64,000 nt of DNA from Schlesneria sphaerica (GTDB taxonomy: Bacteria > Planctomycetota > Planctomycetia > Planctomycetales > Planctomycetaceae). Location of the stretch: the NCBI RefSeq assembly GCF_044336245.1, contig NZ_CP172346.1, positions 1,674,001 through 1,738,000 on the forward strand. Direction: 5' to 3'. Made by a program: the position numbers and the translations under genes. Shown piece after piece: positions 52,034 through 62,431 of the stretch; position 1 is the first letter of the stretch; the number at the start of each line of letters is the position of its first letter. The notes beneath the pieces were generated by a model. That model was not told the origin of the DNA. It worked only from the letters and a program-made list of their open reading frames with translations, and ran no database searches.

Positions 52034-55000
52034 ATGGCTGGGGTCAAAAATGCAATTCTGCTGAAAATGCTCGATCGGCTGTTCGCCGGATTGACGAGTG
52101 GTCCCAACCTCAACTGCCGCCCCCATTCCAGCCGGCAACGAGTCGACTGGACGCAGTTCGCACGCCTCAAGGATCTCTCGCCCGCAGAGGCGCTCGGGAA
52201 ATTGTTCACCGCCAAGCCCTCAATTCAACTTCGCCCGCAGATCGAACCTCCAGCGAAACCGGGGAAGTCCAGTGACGGACGGGGCAAATCGCGATCCCGG
52301 TCGGATGCAAAGCGGAAGCTCGAACAGGACTCCAGCCCGGAAGAGATGGGACAGCTTCCCCCCGTTCCAACTGACTCACTGAATTCTCTGGACGAGTGGT
52401 CCAACCAGCAGAGTCTGCTAACTAAGCTGAGGGGGCTTGCGGAAGACGCCCGTGCCTACGAGCAGGACACGGGAGTCCATGTGCTGCACGTGGGGTTCCC
52501 TTTGCTGAGTGTCCCCCCCTCCGCAGCGGGCAATGTCAAATCGTTCAGCAGCGGGGGAAAAAGACTGCTGGCGCCCATCGCCTTTATCTCCGTTTCACTG
52601 GAAGTCCGGGCGGGCTTTCAACCCGTCATCTCCATCGAAGGACGTAACGACGGCGCTGACGCTCTGGTCCCCAACGAGGCTCTCTTCGCATGGCTGGAGC
52701 GCCAGTCCGGACAGTCGCTCCTCGCCAATGACGACGAGAACACATCGCCGACAGAGGTTCTCGCGTCCCCCCCATCGTCTGCATCAGAACCAGGGGAAAT
52801 TGACTCCGCGACAACTTCATCTCAGCAACAGGATCTCGGTTCCGGCCGCACCACAACATCACAGGAACTTTGGGAGGAACTAAACTCTCTGGTCAGCCGT
52901 GTCACCCGATTGCTGCAACTTCCCGAATCACCACTCAGCGCAGCCTCGTTGGAGAACCTGCGCAAGGCACCACGGTCTGACGACGAAAATCCTCGCGCCG
53001 AGATCGTCCTCGCTGCGGTACTCGGCTTGTTCCCAATGAATAAGCAGGGACTGCTGCGCGATATGCAGGCCATGGTCGAACAGAGTACCTTCGCCGGTCC
53101 CCTGCAAAGCTTTCTGACGCTCGATCCGGACCTCCCCAGTCTGGATGACGATGTTTCGCCGGACTTATTACGGCGCTCCCGGACCGCAGTTCCCGCTGCC
53201 GCCAATCGGCTGATTTCCGCAGCGGATCCGTTCCAGTCGAAAGCCGTGCGTCTTGCGCGAGACTGTTCCGAGTTGATCATTCATGGTCCGCCAGGCACCG
53301 GAAAAAGTCAGACAATCACTAATATCATCGGTGACCACCTTGTCCGCGGGGAACGCGTTCTTCTGGTGTGCGACAAGCGAACGGCTCTCGACGTCGTCGC
53401 CAGCCGACTGGAGCACCTGGGACTGGGCTCTCTTTGCTCGTTGATTCACGATCCCCAGCATGATCAGCGGATTCTGTTTAACAGCATCCGCAAACGACTG
53501 GAGTCCCTCACAGAAAACAGCCGTGACGGAATGGCACAAGCACGTCTGGATTCGCTCGATGCCCAAGTCCAGAAGGGCCTTGATCAGTTGTGGGAGGCGT
53601 GGCGTCTGACAATGGACAGGGATCCCCAACGTGCAACGTCCTTCCACGAACGCATGGGAGACTGGCTCGAAGCGATCGTTCCGACACTCGAAACGGCCAA
53701 CTTCACCTGGTCAGCAACTGAACCCCAATCCGCCCCCTCAGCCAATCGACCTTCCCCCGACACATCAAGATCGGACCGTGGGCGAACTCGCCCACGAAGA
53801 CGCGGCTCCGAGGCGTCGGCAGAAACGGTCACATTGAGCCTGTATGAGTCGCACGAAACGGTCATTCGTGATCTGGTCAGTCGTGCGAGCAGTATCGACT
53901 TTTCGAACCATCCCTGGCGGCGCCCCGCTGGAATCACACTGACGGAGCTTCTGCAAACTCCCCAGGATCAGATTCGTGAGGATCTTAAAGTCATTCTCGA
54001 TTGTGCGTTGACCGTTGACGATGCGAAGACTGGTGGAATCCCGTCGCTCGATCCACTCGGCTGGATCGCCCCCTCAAGCAGCGAAGCAGATCACGAGGGC
54101 GAGATGAGGGTTGAGGGCAAGACATCGAGCGGGACGATTTCCGGGGGAAAAATAAGATCCAAGCCCGGCCGTAGCTTTCATGAACAGGCGCATCTCCGAC
54201 GAGAACTGGCTGCGCGGATGCGTCGCTGCGTCGACTCCACTGACGGCGGTCTTCGAGGACGCTGGGCGAAAAGTTCCAAGTCGATTCTCCAACGGTCCCT
54301 TGATCGACTACTTCAGATCGAGCCCGAGATTGAAGTGACACGCTTGGGGCTGCTTGATGCACAGTTCCTCAATCTGATTCGCTCGACTTCAATCCCCATT
54401 TCACAACAGTTGCATTGGACCGTCGATCTGGGCCGCTACCTTGCAACATGCACACGGTGGTACGGTTGGTTCGCATTTCGAAGCCGCAGCCGAGCCAGCA
54501 CGATCTTGCGGGAGTTCGGATTGCCCCTCAGTCCCCCGAATGCAACCCGCGTCCACAGCTTTCTGACGCAAATGACTGCCCGGAATACGGTGGCAACCTG
54601 TTTAAATGAGGTCTCACCCGCAAAGCCGCCACGGAAAGTGGAAGCAGACTCGTTGACTGAGGACTGGGATCAGCTTTGCCAGTTGCTTCAGATACTGCTG
54701 GAACTGGAGAATGCACCGCTGTCAGACGAGCTCAAGCAAGGTGCCAGACAATCGCTGAACGACGGCAATGAAGACTGGATTGAGTCGCTGGTCACATCAT
54801 CCGAAGTGGCCGATTCACTCGAAGAACTTCGAGATGAGCTTGTCGGATCCAGGCTGTTCTCCACTGACTGGCTGAATGGATTTTTTGAGCGAGTATGTAG
54901 TCCCGATTCAGTCGTCGACGAACTGCGACAACTCGAGACCTCGGTCGATCAGCTGGCAGATGTGCTGCGAATTCTCGAGTCACTTCAGCAACTGCCTGCA

Positions 55001-56809
55001 GGGCTAAGACGGATCACAGAGGAGGCCATTGAGCACACGGGTCCGTGCGAAAGAATCCTGTCGTCGATTCGGCAGAAGGTTCTCGCTGCGGAGATTTCCG
55101 CGTGGCTTGCGGCCAACCCTGCGCTCCTGCAGATGGACGGGCCAGGCTTCGACAAACTCAGCACCGACGTGATTGCCCTGCAGCAGAAGAAGCAGGCGAT
55201 CGTACGGGACGTCATTCTTGACTACTGGACTCAGCGGCAGCGTCAGAAATTGCTCGCGATGACCGGCACACGGCTGAATAGTGCCGGGGCGGACCTGCGT
55301 CGACGCCTCACCACGCGTGGTGAACGAGCCATGCGACTGCGCCAGGTCATTACCACCGGACAACAGCTTCCCGGTGGAGACCCGCTGTTTGACCTCTGTC
55401 CGGTATGGATGGTGAGTCCCGAAACGGTCGCGCAGATCTTTCCCCGAGAACCACTGTTCGATGTGGTGATCTTCGACGAGGCCTCCCAGTGTCGTCTGGA
55501 AGAAGCACTCCCTGTCTTAACACGTGCCCGACGCGTCGTGATTGCAGGCGATCCTAAACAGTTGCCTCCCTCCCGCTTCTTCGAATCGACCGTCACCTCA
55601 AGTGATCAAAGCCTCGGCGAGACCGAACAGGAACTATTCGAATCGCATCAAAGTGAAGTAGAGGACCTGCTCTCCGCAGCACTCTCTCTTAATCTGCAGG
55701 AGTGCTATCTCGACGTGCATTACCGTTCGCGCAATGCGGATCTGGTGCAGTTCAGCAATGACCAGTTCTATAGTTCACGACTCCAGGTCATTCCGGGGCA
55801 TCCTCGAAACAGAGTCCGGTTCGCACCTATCACTCTTTACCAGGTGAATGGAGTTTTTGAGGACCGGGCCAACTCGGCCGAGGCGGATCGAGTCTGTCAG
55901 ATTGTGGAGGACTTGTTGCGGCGGTCTGAACCTCCCTCAATCGGTATCGCCTGCTTCAACCTGACGCAACGGGACCTGATTCTGGAACGGTTGGATGAAC
56001 TCGCGGTGAAAGACGCGGACTTTGCTCATCGTCTTGCCGCGGCCCGCTGTCGTTCAGGGCAGGGGACGTTTGAAGGGCTGTTCGTCAAGAACCTCGAGAA
56101 CGTCCAAGGTGACGAACGTGACCACATGATTATCAGCACGACGTACGGCGTCGATTCTCAAGGCCGCTTCTACCGCCGCTTTGGTCCATTAGGCCAGGCA
56201 GGAGGAGGCCGGCGTTTGAATGTGCTGATTACGCGAGCCCGAGAAGAAGTCCATCTCGTTACGTCGATTCCCGTGGAGCTTTATCGCAGTTTGCCCCCCG
56301 TTCCCGCTGGTCAGCAACCGGGCGGGGGATGGTTATTGTTCGCGTATCTGGCCTTTGCAGAGCGTTTGAGTGAAGACTACAACCGCTGGCGCGAATCGCC
56401 CTCAGACAATGACTCGCCGACGGGGCTCATTGTCGAAAGCCCGACACAGACGCCATCACGGTTTGCACGCGCGTTTGCCGGCCTGGCCGCCAGGCGAAAC
56501 AGGATCGGCAGCGACCTGTATCGGGGGAATGATGGATTCTGTATCGATGTCGCATTCCATCATCCTTCACGCCGCGAAGACCGAACACTCGGGATCATTT
56601 TCGATGTGACCCGGTTTACACAGGCGGACGATCCCGTGGAGTGGGAATTGTTCCGTACCCAGATTCTGGAAGGGCAGGGGTGGCAGTTGCGGCGCTGCTG
56701 GACGCCTGAGTTCTTCCGTGATCCCGTGGGTGAGTTCAACAAAATTCTGGCGGAAGCAGATGAACTCGCCGAGACCGATGAGGATCCCGAATCCATTCCT
56801 GTCGAATGA
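52034..56809 (+). CDS. Large SF1 DNA/RNA helicase, DUF4011/UPF1-like
   Basis: The chosen ATG at 52034 (MAGVKNAILLKMLDRL) gives 1591 aa; an in-frame start at 51932 is also open. Walker A is GPPGTGKS (residues 418-425), motif II VIFDEASQ (Asp1148-Glu1149), followed by RRVVIAGDPKQLPPSRFF. Motifs V/VI are ENVQGDERDHMIISTTYG and RRLNVLITRAREEVHL. About 720 residues separate motifs I and II, a feature of DUF4011-type helicases. A disordered Ser/Gln/Thr-rich stretch lies near residue 250-280. The C-terminal ~110 residues look like a degenerate REase-like fold. Such helicases occur in several phage-defence systems, but no second defence gene is adjacent, so the role is open. Confidence 0.85.
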   Translation: MAGVKNAILLKMLDRLFAGLTSGPNLNCRPHSSRQRVDWTQFARLKDLSPAEALGKLFTAKPSIQLRPQIEPPAKPGKSSDGRGKSRSRSDAKRKLEQDSSPEEMGQLPPVPTDSLNSLDEWSNQQSLLTKLRGLAEDARAYEQDTGVHVLHVGFPLLSVPPSAAGNVKSFSSGGKRLLAPIAFISVSLEVRAGFQPVISIEGRNDGADALVPNEALFAWLERQSGQSLLANDDENTSPTEVLASPPSSASEPGEIDSATTSSQQQDLGSGRTTTSQELWEELNSLVSRVTRLLQLPESPLSAASLENLRKAPRSDDENPRAEIVLAAVLGLFPMNKQGLLRDMQAMVEQSTFAGPLQSFLTLDPDLPSLDDDVSPDLLRRSRTAVPAAANRLISAADPFQSKAVRLARDCSELIIHGPPGTGKSQTITNIIGDHLVRGERVLLVCDKRTALDVVASRLEHLGLGSLCSLIHDPQHDQRILFNSIRKRLESLTENSRDGMAQARLDSLDAQVQKGLDQLWEAWRLTMDRDPQRATSFHERMGDWLEAIVPTLETANFTWSATEPQSAPSANRPSPDTSRSDRGRTRPRRRGSEASAETVTLSLYESHETVIRDLVSRASSIDFSNHPWRRPAGITLTELLQTPQDQIREDLKVILDCALTVDDAKTGGIPSLDPLGWIAPSSSEADHEGEMRVEGKTSSGTISGGKIRSKPGRSFHEQAHLRRELAARMRRCVDSTDGGLRGRWAKSSKSILQRSLDRLLQIEPEIEVTRLGLLDAQFLNLIRSTSIPISQQLHWTVDLGRYLATCTRWYGWFAFRSRSRASTILREFGLPLSPPNATRVHSFLTQMTARNTVATCLNEVSPAKPPRKVEADSLTEDWDQLCQLLQILLELENAPLSDELKQGARQSLNDGNEDWIESLVTSSEVADSLEELRDELVGSRLFSTDWLNGFFERVCSPDSVVDELRQLETSVDQLADVLRILESLQQLPAGLRRITEEAIEHTGPCERILSSIRQKVLAAEISAWLAANPALLQMDGPGFDKLSTDVIALQQKKQAIVRDVILDYWTQRQRQKLLAMTGTRLNSAGADLRRRLTTRGERAMRLRQVITTGQQLPGGDPLFDLCPVWMVSPETVAQIFPREPLFDVVIFDEASQCRLEEALPVLTRARRVVIAGDPKQLPPSRFFESTVTSSDQSLGETEQELFESHQSEVEDLLSAALSLNLQECYLDVHYRSRNADLVQFSNDQFYSSRLQVIPGHPRNRVRFAPITLYQVNGVFEDRANSAEADRVCQIVEDLLRRSEPPSIGIACFNLTQRDLILERLDELAVKDADFAHRLAAARCRSGQGTFEGLFVKNLENVQGDERDHMIISTTYGVDSQGRFYRRFGPLGQAGGGRRLNVLITRAREEVHLVTSIPVELYRSLPPVPAGQQPGGGWLLFAYLAFAERLSEDYNRWRESPSDNDSPTGLIVESPTQTPSRFARAFAGLAARRNRIGSDLYRGNDGFCIDVAFHHPSRREDRTLGIIFDVTRFTQADDPVEWELFRTQILEGQGWQLRRCWTPEFFRDPVGEFNKILAEADELAETDEDPESIPVE

Positions 56810-57411
56810 CACGCTTTGGGAACTCAGTCAACGATCTCGAAATCACTACGTAGTTACAGTGCTGTCTGCAGCAGCGGGACTGGGGCTCATAATGATGAGA
56901 GGCGGAGCAGCCTGCCAAGCGAACGCATCGCCCAACACCGGCTGGTACCGGCAGTGGCTGGCGGACGGTCTTGAACGGACATCAGAACCATAATCCGGGA
57001 GATTTCACCTCCCTGAAATTCGATGAAAACTCCTCTTGGCGCAAAAGGGGAAATGACAGTCAACGATTCAACGCGACGGCACACGTTAATAGGTCGTCAC
57101 AATCCCCCGGCGAACTCTGCCGGTATCGAATGAATAGCAGGGAAATCGGTTTGAATCTACGGCAGTGCACAACGGAATCGTATTGACCCATTTCGCCAAG
57201 ATGGACTATTAATCGCCGCCTTTCAAAGGTCCAAATCCTGGACCTCAAATTTTCGGTCCTTCAATCGTGACGTCGCATCGTGTCGATCGGCGTCCGCCAA
57301 TCCATTTTTGTCAAGTGAAACGGCCGGGTCGCTTTTCGCCCGCGGCTCAACCAGTTGTCGGTAAAAGTTTGACGCGCTTCGTCAATGCCAGACCCGGAGG
57401 AGGAAGTTATC
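56810..57411. other. Intergenic region before the secretin gene
   Basis: About 600 bp with no convincing gene. GGAGGAGG at about 57396-57404 is the ribosome binding site for the TTG at 57412. No terminator with a T-run was found after the helicase gene. Confidence 0.45.
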
Positions 57412-60400
57412 TTGGGTAGGATCATCGGACTGATCGGATGCACTATGTTGGTCATCGCTGCCATGCGCTTGACCAACCTTCAGCACGTTGAGACCACCAA
57501 ATTGAAAGGTGGCGAGGATCGCGGAGCAGCTCAGTCGAAGCTGACGCCGCGAGCTCACTACAAGCGTGGCAGGGAACTGTATCTTCGCGGTCGCTACCTG
57601 GAAGCCCTTCCTCATCTGGAAGAAGCTTCGCAGTCGACGACTGGTCTGTCGGCCAACGAACGACGCCAGACGGAAGACTGTCTGAACCGGGCACGTCTCA
57701 AAGTGCAGGGCGTTGCCGACCGGACAAACCCCTCCGGTCAGAACGAGAACGGAGCGGTCATCCGAGGGCAGTCCGACCCATGGGATTCCGAACCGGCCCA
57801 AGCCTCGAACGGAGCCGACAACGAAGCGCGGGACCGCGTCGAACAACTTATGATTCAGGCGAAAGCCGCACATAAGCTGGGTGAAGTCGCCGAAGCAACC
57901 AAGCTGGCAACGCTCGCGAACAAACTCGCTAAATCAGCCAAGCTGAAGTTCGCCAAAGACCAGGTATCCCCAAGCGATTTCCTGGCCAAACTTGGCTCAA
58001 CCAAGAAAGAAGTTGCCGCGAAAGCGGGCGGACTCGCTGATGCCGCTGCTGACTGGGCATCGAACGAAGTCGGTGGTGCAGTTCGCACTGCTGCCCGTAG
58101 TGCCGTTCCCTCGGACATCATGCAGCTCTCCTCCGAAGGTGACAGCGATGACTTCGGCGGGGCTTCCTCTAAGGTTCAAAACGCCGGTCACTCCGACTCT
58201 CTCAAGGATCGCGCGGCCAAGCTGGTCGCTCAGGCTCGTGCCGAACTGAAAGCCGGCCGCCTGGAAGCCGCTCGCCGAAAGGCCATTGAAGCGAATGATC
58301 TGAACGTCTCGTTCGATATCACCGAAGATCGTCCCGCAGTGCTACTTGCCGAACTCGATCGCCGCATGAACACCGTCACCATGACCCGCAACGCCGGAGC
58401 AAAATCGGCAGCGGCCAGCAGTGAGGATGAATTCGCCGGTGCAACCGATGCTCCGTCGGCTGCCAAGAAGCAGCAGGCCATGAAGCTGATCGAAGAAGCT
58501 CGTAAAGAACTGCAGACAGGAAACCTAGACGCGGCTCAGGCCAAGGCCGAGCAGGCTGAAAAGCTGAACGTTGTCTACAAGCTGTTCGATGACATGCCAG
58601 ATATCGTGATGAACGATATTGCCGCTCGTCGTGCCGCCGAGAACATCTCCCGTAAGGGTCGCGACAAATTCTCTGCCATGGACGCTGAAGAGACCGCTCA
58701 AGCGGGTGAAGGTGCCAAGGAAGAAGACCTCGCAAAGCAGTCAAACGCCGTCAAGTTGTTGCGAGATGCTCGCAAGCTGATGAAAGAAGGACGTTTCGAA
58801 GAAGCACACAAGAAGGCCGTCGAAGTCCAGTCGCTTCAGGTCGCACTTCCAGTCAATGCAGACAGTCCTGAACTGTTGCTCGCTGACCTCAACAAGGCGA
58901 TGAACGCCAAAGGTGGCAAGTCCGCTCGTCGTGTCACCACCGCCAACGCAGTCGAAGGTGCAACCGATGACGACAACCCATTCGCGCAGACCGGTAAGCG
59001 AGGCCAGTTGGTCAGTGCCAGCAACACTGAATTCGCCGAGGAAGAAGTAGTTGCTGATGTGAAGACCACTGGTCTTTCCGCCAGCGAAATGTACAACCGC
59101 GGCATGGCAGAATTGAAAAAAGGCAAGCGGAACCTGGCTTACCAGGCCTTCAAAGCCGCCTATGACTCGGGCGAACGTCTTGATCCCATCCGCACGCAAC
59201 GGATGAACGACTATCTCCGCGACCTCGCTCCACGCGGTAACCAGAGCGAGATCCAGGCCGCCAGCGATGAATCGGAATCGTTCGCAGAGTCCACGCCAAT
59301 GGACGCTGCTCAGCAAGAGCAACTCGTCAAGTTCGAACGCGTCCGGGCAGAAGTCCTGAACACGGTCTTCAAGGCCGAACGCCTGAAGTCCAGCGAGCCA
59401 GAGAAGGCTCTGGAACTGGTCGATCAGACCCTGGCCAAAGTGGAAAGTGCAGAACTGTCGACCGAAGCGGCAGCACCATTGCTGAAGCAACTCAACCGGA
59501 CTCGATCCAGCCTTCGCACCGAGATCGAACAGCAGGCACCGAATATCGAACTGCGTGCCGAGAACAAGCGAGTGAAGGAACAGATCGAAAAGGAAATCAG
59601 CAATGCTGTCCGTATCGATCAGGAGCTGGTTCAACTCGTTGAAGAGTATAACGAGCTCTACAAGCAGCAGCGGTTTGCAGAAGCCGTTGTCGTTGCCAAG
59701 AAAGCCAAAGAACTGAACCCGAAAGATCCGGCTGTCGTCACGATGGTCATCAAGGGTCAGCTCGCGATGCAGAACAAGATCAACGACGATATCAAGAGCG
59801 ATAAGGCCGACACCCGCTTGCTGATGGGGAACGACGTCGAACGGGGTCTGATCCACAGCCTGTCCGACGACAACCCGATGTCTTTCGATAAGAAGATCTG
59901 GGACAACGCCAAGAAGCGAAAGTTCGGCACGGATAATCGCATCAAGTCTGAAGAAGAAATTCACATTGAGAAGAGCCTTCAGAAGCGAATCTCGCTGCAC
60001 GAAGAAAACACTCCGCTCGTCGAAGTCATTCGCAAGATCAAGGCAGTGGCTGACATCAACATCGTTTTTGACGAAGCTGGTCTGGAAGAAGAAGGAGTCA
60101 GCTCAAACACAGCGGTGTCGATCGATGTCGAAGGGATCACGGTCAAGAGTGCTCTTAACCTGATTCTGCAGCGATATCAGTTGGGCTACATGGTCGACAA
60201 CGAAGTTTTGAAGATCACCAACCACGTTCGTCAACGGGGTGAACTGATCAACGCCACATACAACGTGGCGGACCTCGTGGTCGCAATCCCCAGCTTCGGC
60301 ACGGATTCGTCAGGGGCAGCACCCCGAATTGGTGGTGTGCCAGGTCCCGGTCAGGGATTCGGCAGCCAGGCTTATCTGACTCCCGGGATGACTGGCCAGG

Positions 60401-62052
60401 CGTTCGCACAGGTCGGACCTAACGGCGGTGGCCTGGGTGGATTCAACATCCCCAACGAAGCCGATTCGCGTCTGAACGCATCGCGACGTAATACGGACTT
60501 CACCGAACTGACCAATCTGATTACCTCGACGATCTCGCCAGATACCTGGGAGCAGTCCGGTGGTCAGGCACGCGTCCAACCATTCGAAACCACGTTGAGC
60601 CTCGTCATCCGACAGACTCAGAAGGTCCATGAAGAGATTGCTGACTTGCTCAGCCAGTTGCGTCGCCTGCAAGACCTGCAAGTGACGATTGAAGTCCGGT
60701 TCGTCACCGTGTCCGATCGATTCTTCGAACGTATCGGGGTCGACTTCGACTTCAACATCAAACCAACCGTGGGTTATGCCAAGACCGACAACTCGCTGCT
60801 GCCAATCCTGCCCTTCGGTAGCATTATGACTCCGCAGGCAGGCCAGAACCTGTTCGGAATTCAAGGCCAGGGTGGACAGCAGGGTCAAGGTGGTCAGCAA
60901 GGAGGTCAGCAGGGCCAGGGTGGATTGCAGGGGCAACAGGGTCAGCAGGGACAACAAGGACAACAGGGTGGAGTGGTCTCCCAAGGATTGTTCGATCCAA
61001 GCCCAATGCGTAGCTTGATCAACAACCCAGCGAGTAACACGATTGTCGGTCTCCAGTCGCCGACGCAGTTCACCAACGACTTGACCATTCCGTTCCAGCA
61101 GGGTTCATTCGACGTAGGGATCCCCTCGTTCGGTGGATACAACCCAACCGCGGGTGTGCAGACAGGTATCGCGATTCTGAGTGACCTGGAAGCATTCTTC
61201 TTCATCTCGGCCGCTCAGGGTGATGAACGATCGAACCTGTTGTTTGCTCCGAAAGTGACGACCTTTAACGGGATTCCCGCAACTGTCAGTGACAACCGGA
61301 CTCGCCCGTTCGTGACAAGTCTGGTTCCAACCGTCGGTTTTGCCGCAGTCGGTTACACTCCAATCATCACCAACGTTCCTGAAGGGATCACCCTGACAGC
61401 AACGCCAGTGGTCTCGGCCGACCGACGATTTGTCCGACTGACTCTGCTCCCGATCTTCCGCAGTATCACTGACGTCTTCACCTTCACCGCTGTCGGTGGT
61501 GGTGGTGGCGGTGGCCAACAGGGTCAGGGTGGTCAGCAGGGTGGCCAGGGTGGATTCGGCGGTGGCGGCCAGCAAGGTGGTCAAGGCGGATTCGGCGGTG
61601 GCCAGTTCGGTATCGGTGGTGGATTGGGAAGCATGCAGATCATGCAGACACTGTTCACCCAGCAGGGTGGATTCGGTGGTGGTGGCCAGGGTGGTTTCGG
61701 CGGTGGCCAACAGGGTCAGCAAGGAGGCCAGCAAGGTCAGCAGGGACAACAGGGCCAGCAGGGTGGTGGTGCCGGAGCGATCACAGTTCAACAGCCCGTC
61801 ATCGAAACCATCACGGTGCAGACAACGGTCAGCGTACCGGACGGCGGAAGCGTCCTGTTGGGTGGCGTCAAACGACTGAAGGAAGGCCGCAAAATGGCCG
61901 GTGTTCCAATCTTGAACAAAATTCCTTATGTGAACCGTCTGTTCAAGAACAGTGGTGTGGGCCGCGAAACCGAAAGCCTGATGCTGATGGTGACTCCACG
62001 AATCATCATCCAGGAAGAAGAAGAAGAGCTGCTGGGAATCCCACGCAACTAG
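57412..62052 (+). CDS. TPR/secretin-domain outer membrane protein (GspD/PilQ-like)
   Basis: The TTG at 57412 is preceded by GGAGGAGG, a strong match, and gives 1546 aa starting GRIIGLIGCTMLVIAAMRLT after the initiator. Three ~55-residue helical repeats (about 265-320, 352-410, 443-500) follow, for example LVAQARAELKAGRLEAARRK. Then comes a coiled-coil region, and a secretin N-domain (about 853-930). The secretin core holds IEVRFVTVSDRFFERIGVDF and the signature GVPILNKIPYVNRLF near the end. Gln/Gly-rich tracts (about 1148-1187 and 1362-1453) interrupt the core. Secretins form the outer-membrane channel of type II secretion or type IV pili. No other secretion gene is adjacent. Confidence 0.88.
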   Translation: MGRIIGLIGCTMLVIAAMRLTNLQHVETTKLKGGEDRGAAQSKLTPRAHYKRGRELYLRGRYLEALPHLEEASQSTTGLSANERRQTEDCLNRARLKVQGVADRTNPSGQNENGAVIRGQSDPWDSEPAQASNGADNEARDRVEQLMIQAKAAHKLGEVAEATKLATLANKLAKSAKLKFAKDQVSPSDFLAKLGSTKKEVAAKAGGLADAAADWASNEVGGAVRTAARSAVPSDIMQLSSEGDSDDFGGASSKVQNAGHSDSLKDRAAKLVAQARAELKAGRLEAARRKAIEANDLNVSFDITEDRPAVLLAELDRRMNTVTMTRNAGAKSAAASSEDEFAGATDAPSAAKKQQAMKLIEEARKELQTGNLDAAQAKAEQAEKLNVVYKLFDDMPDIVMNDIAARRAAENISRKGRDKFSAMDAEETAQAGEGAKEEDLAKQSNAVKLLRDARKLMKEGRFEEAHKKAVEVQSLQVALPVNADSPELLLADLNKAMNAKGGKSARRVTTANAVEGATDDDNPFAQTGKRGQLVSASNTEFAEEEVVADVKTTGLSASEMYNRGMAELKKGKRNLAYQAFKAAYDSGERLDPIRTQRMNDYLRDLAPRGNQSEIQAASDESESFAESTPMDAAQQEQLVKFERVRAEVLNTVFKAERLKSSEPEKALELVDQTLAKVESAELSTEAAAPLLKQLNRTRSSLRTEIEQQAPNIELRAENKRVKEQIEKEISNAVRIDQELVQLVEEYNELYKQQRFAEAVVVAKKAKELNPKDPAVVTMVIKGQLAMQNKINDDIKSDKADTRLLMGNDVERGLIHSLSDDNPMSFDKKIWDNAKKRKFGTDNRIKSEEEIHIEKSLQKRISLHEENTPLVEVIRKIKAVADINIVFDEAGLEEEGVSSNTAVSIDVEGITVKSALNLILQRYQLGYMVDNEVLKITNHVRQRGELINATYNVADLVVAIPSFGTDSSGAAPRIGGVPGPGQGFGSQAYLTPGMTGQAFAQVGPNGGGLGGFNIPNEADSRLNASRRNTDFTELTNLITSTISPDTWEQSGGQARVQPFETTLSLVIRQTQKVHEEIADLLSQLRRLQDLQVTIEVRFVTVSDRFFERIGVDFDFNIKPTVGYAKTDNSLLPILPFGSIMTPQAGQNLFGIQGQGGQQGQGGQQGGQQGQGGLQGQQGQQGQQGQQGGVVSQGLFDPSPMRSLINNPASNTIVGLQSPTQFTNDLTIPFQQGSFDVGIPSFGGYNPTAGVQTGIAILSDLEAFFFISAAQGDERSNLLFAPKVTTFNGIPATVSDNRTRPFVTSLVPTVGFAAVGYTPIITNVPEGITLTATPVVSADRRFVRLTLLPIFRSITDVFTFTAVGGGGGGGQQGQGGQQGGQGGFGGGGQQGGQGGFGGGQFGIGGGLGSMQIMQTLFTQQGGFGGGGQGGFGGGQQGQQGGQQGQQGQQGQQGGGAGAITVQQPVIETITVQTTVSVPDGGSVLLGGVKRLKEGRKMAGVPILNKIPYVNRLFKNSGVGRETESLMLMVTPRIIIQEEEEELLGIPRN

Positions 62053-62065
62053 TCGCGGTGCACTC

Positions 62066-62098
62066 GCCCGATCGATGCCTTAACCGCATCGATCGGGC
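62066..62098. other. Hairpin after the secretin gene, 13-bp stem without T-run
   Basis: gcccgatcgatgc (62066-62078) pairs with gcatcgatcgggc (62086-62098) across a 7-base loop. It lies 14 bp after the stop codon. There is no T-run, so it may stabilise the mRNA end rather than terminate. Confidence 0.6.
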
Positions 62099-62188
62099 AC
62101 TCGATAAAGATCAGCGACAGCCGTAAGCATCCCTTCGCCTGTAAGTCTGATCAACGAAAACTTCCGAGGCTCTGTCGCAAGTCCTCGG

Positions 62189-62227
62189 CCGCCGCAATCC
62201 GACCGGGCTGGATTGCGGCGGTTTTTT
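62189..62227 (+). terminator. Intrinsic terminator
   Basis: ccgccgcaatcc and ggattgcggcgg form a perfect 12-bp stem across a 9-base loop and are followed by TTTTTT. It stops plus-strand transcription between the secretin gene and the convergent DUF1501 gene. Confidence 0.88.
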
Positions 62228-62431
62228 CGTTGATGGACAGCCCGTTGAAATTGACCTCGGTCCTCGATCGGATTGAACCGGAGAGGCGGATCCCCAGCTT
62301 CCTTGATCAGAGTTCCACGGGGGGTGAACCAGATGACGAGTCGTCATCGCTAATCGAGAGGACACCCCGCTCGTGTATTCGATTGCGTCTCAGATCGGAT
62401 ACTGGGAAAGCAACGGACGTAGAAGAGCATG
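62228..62431. other. Convergent intergenic region, no gene seen
   Basis: About 200 bp between the terminator and the end of the DUF1501 gene; no convincing feature. Confidence 0.4.

Noticed and set aside
58741..60000. A long frame on the minus strand inside the secretin gene
   Set aside because: It lies opposite a clear secretin/TPR gene, and its Val/Leu/Asp-rich composition is what antisense reading of that gene's codon usage gives.
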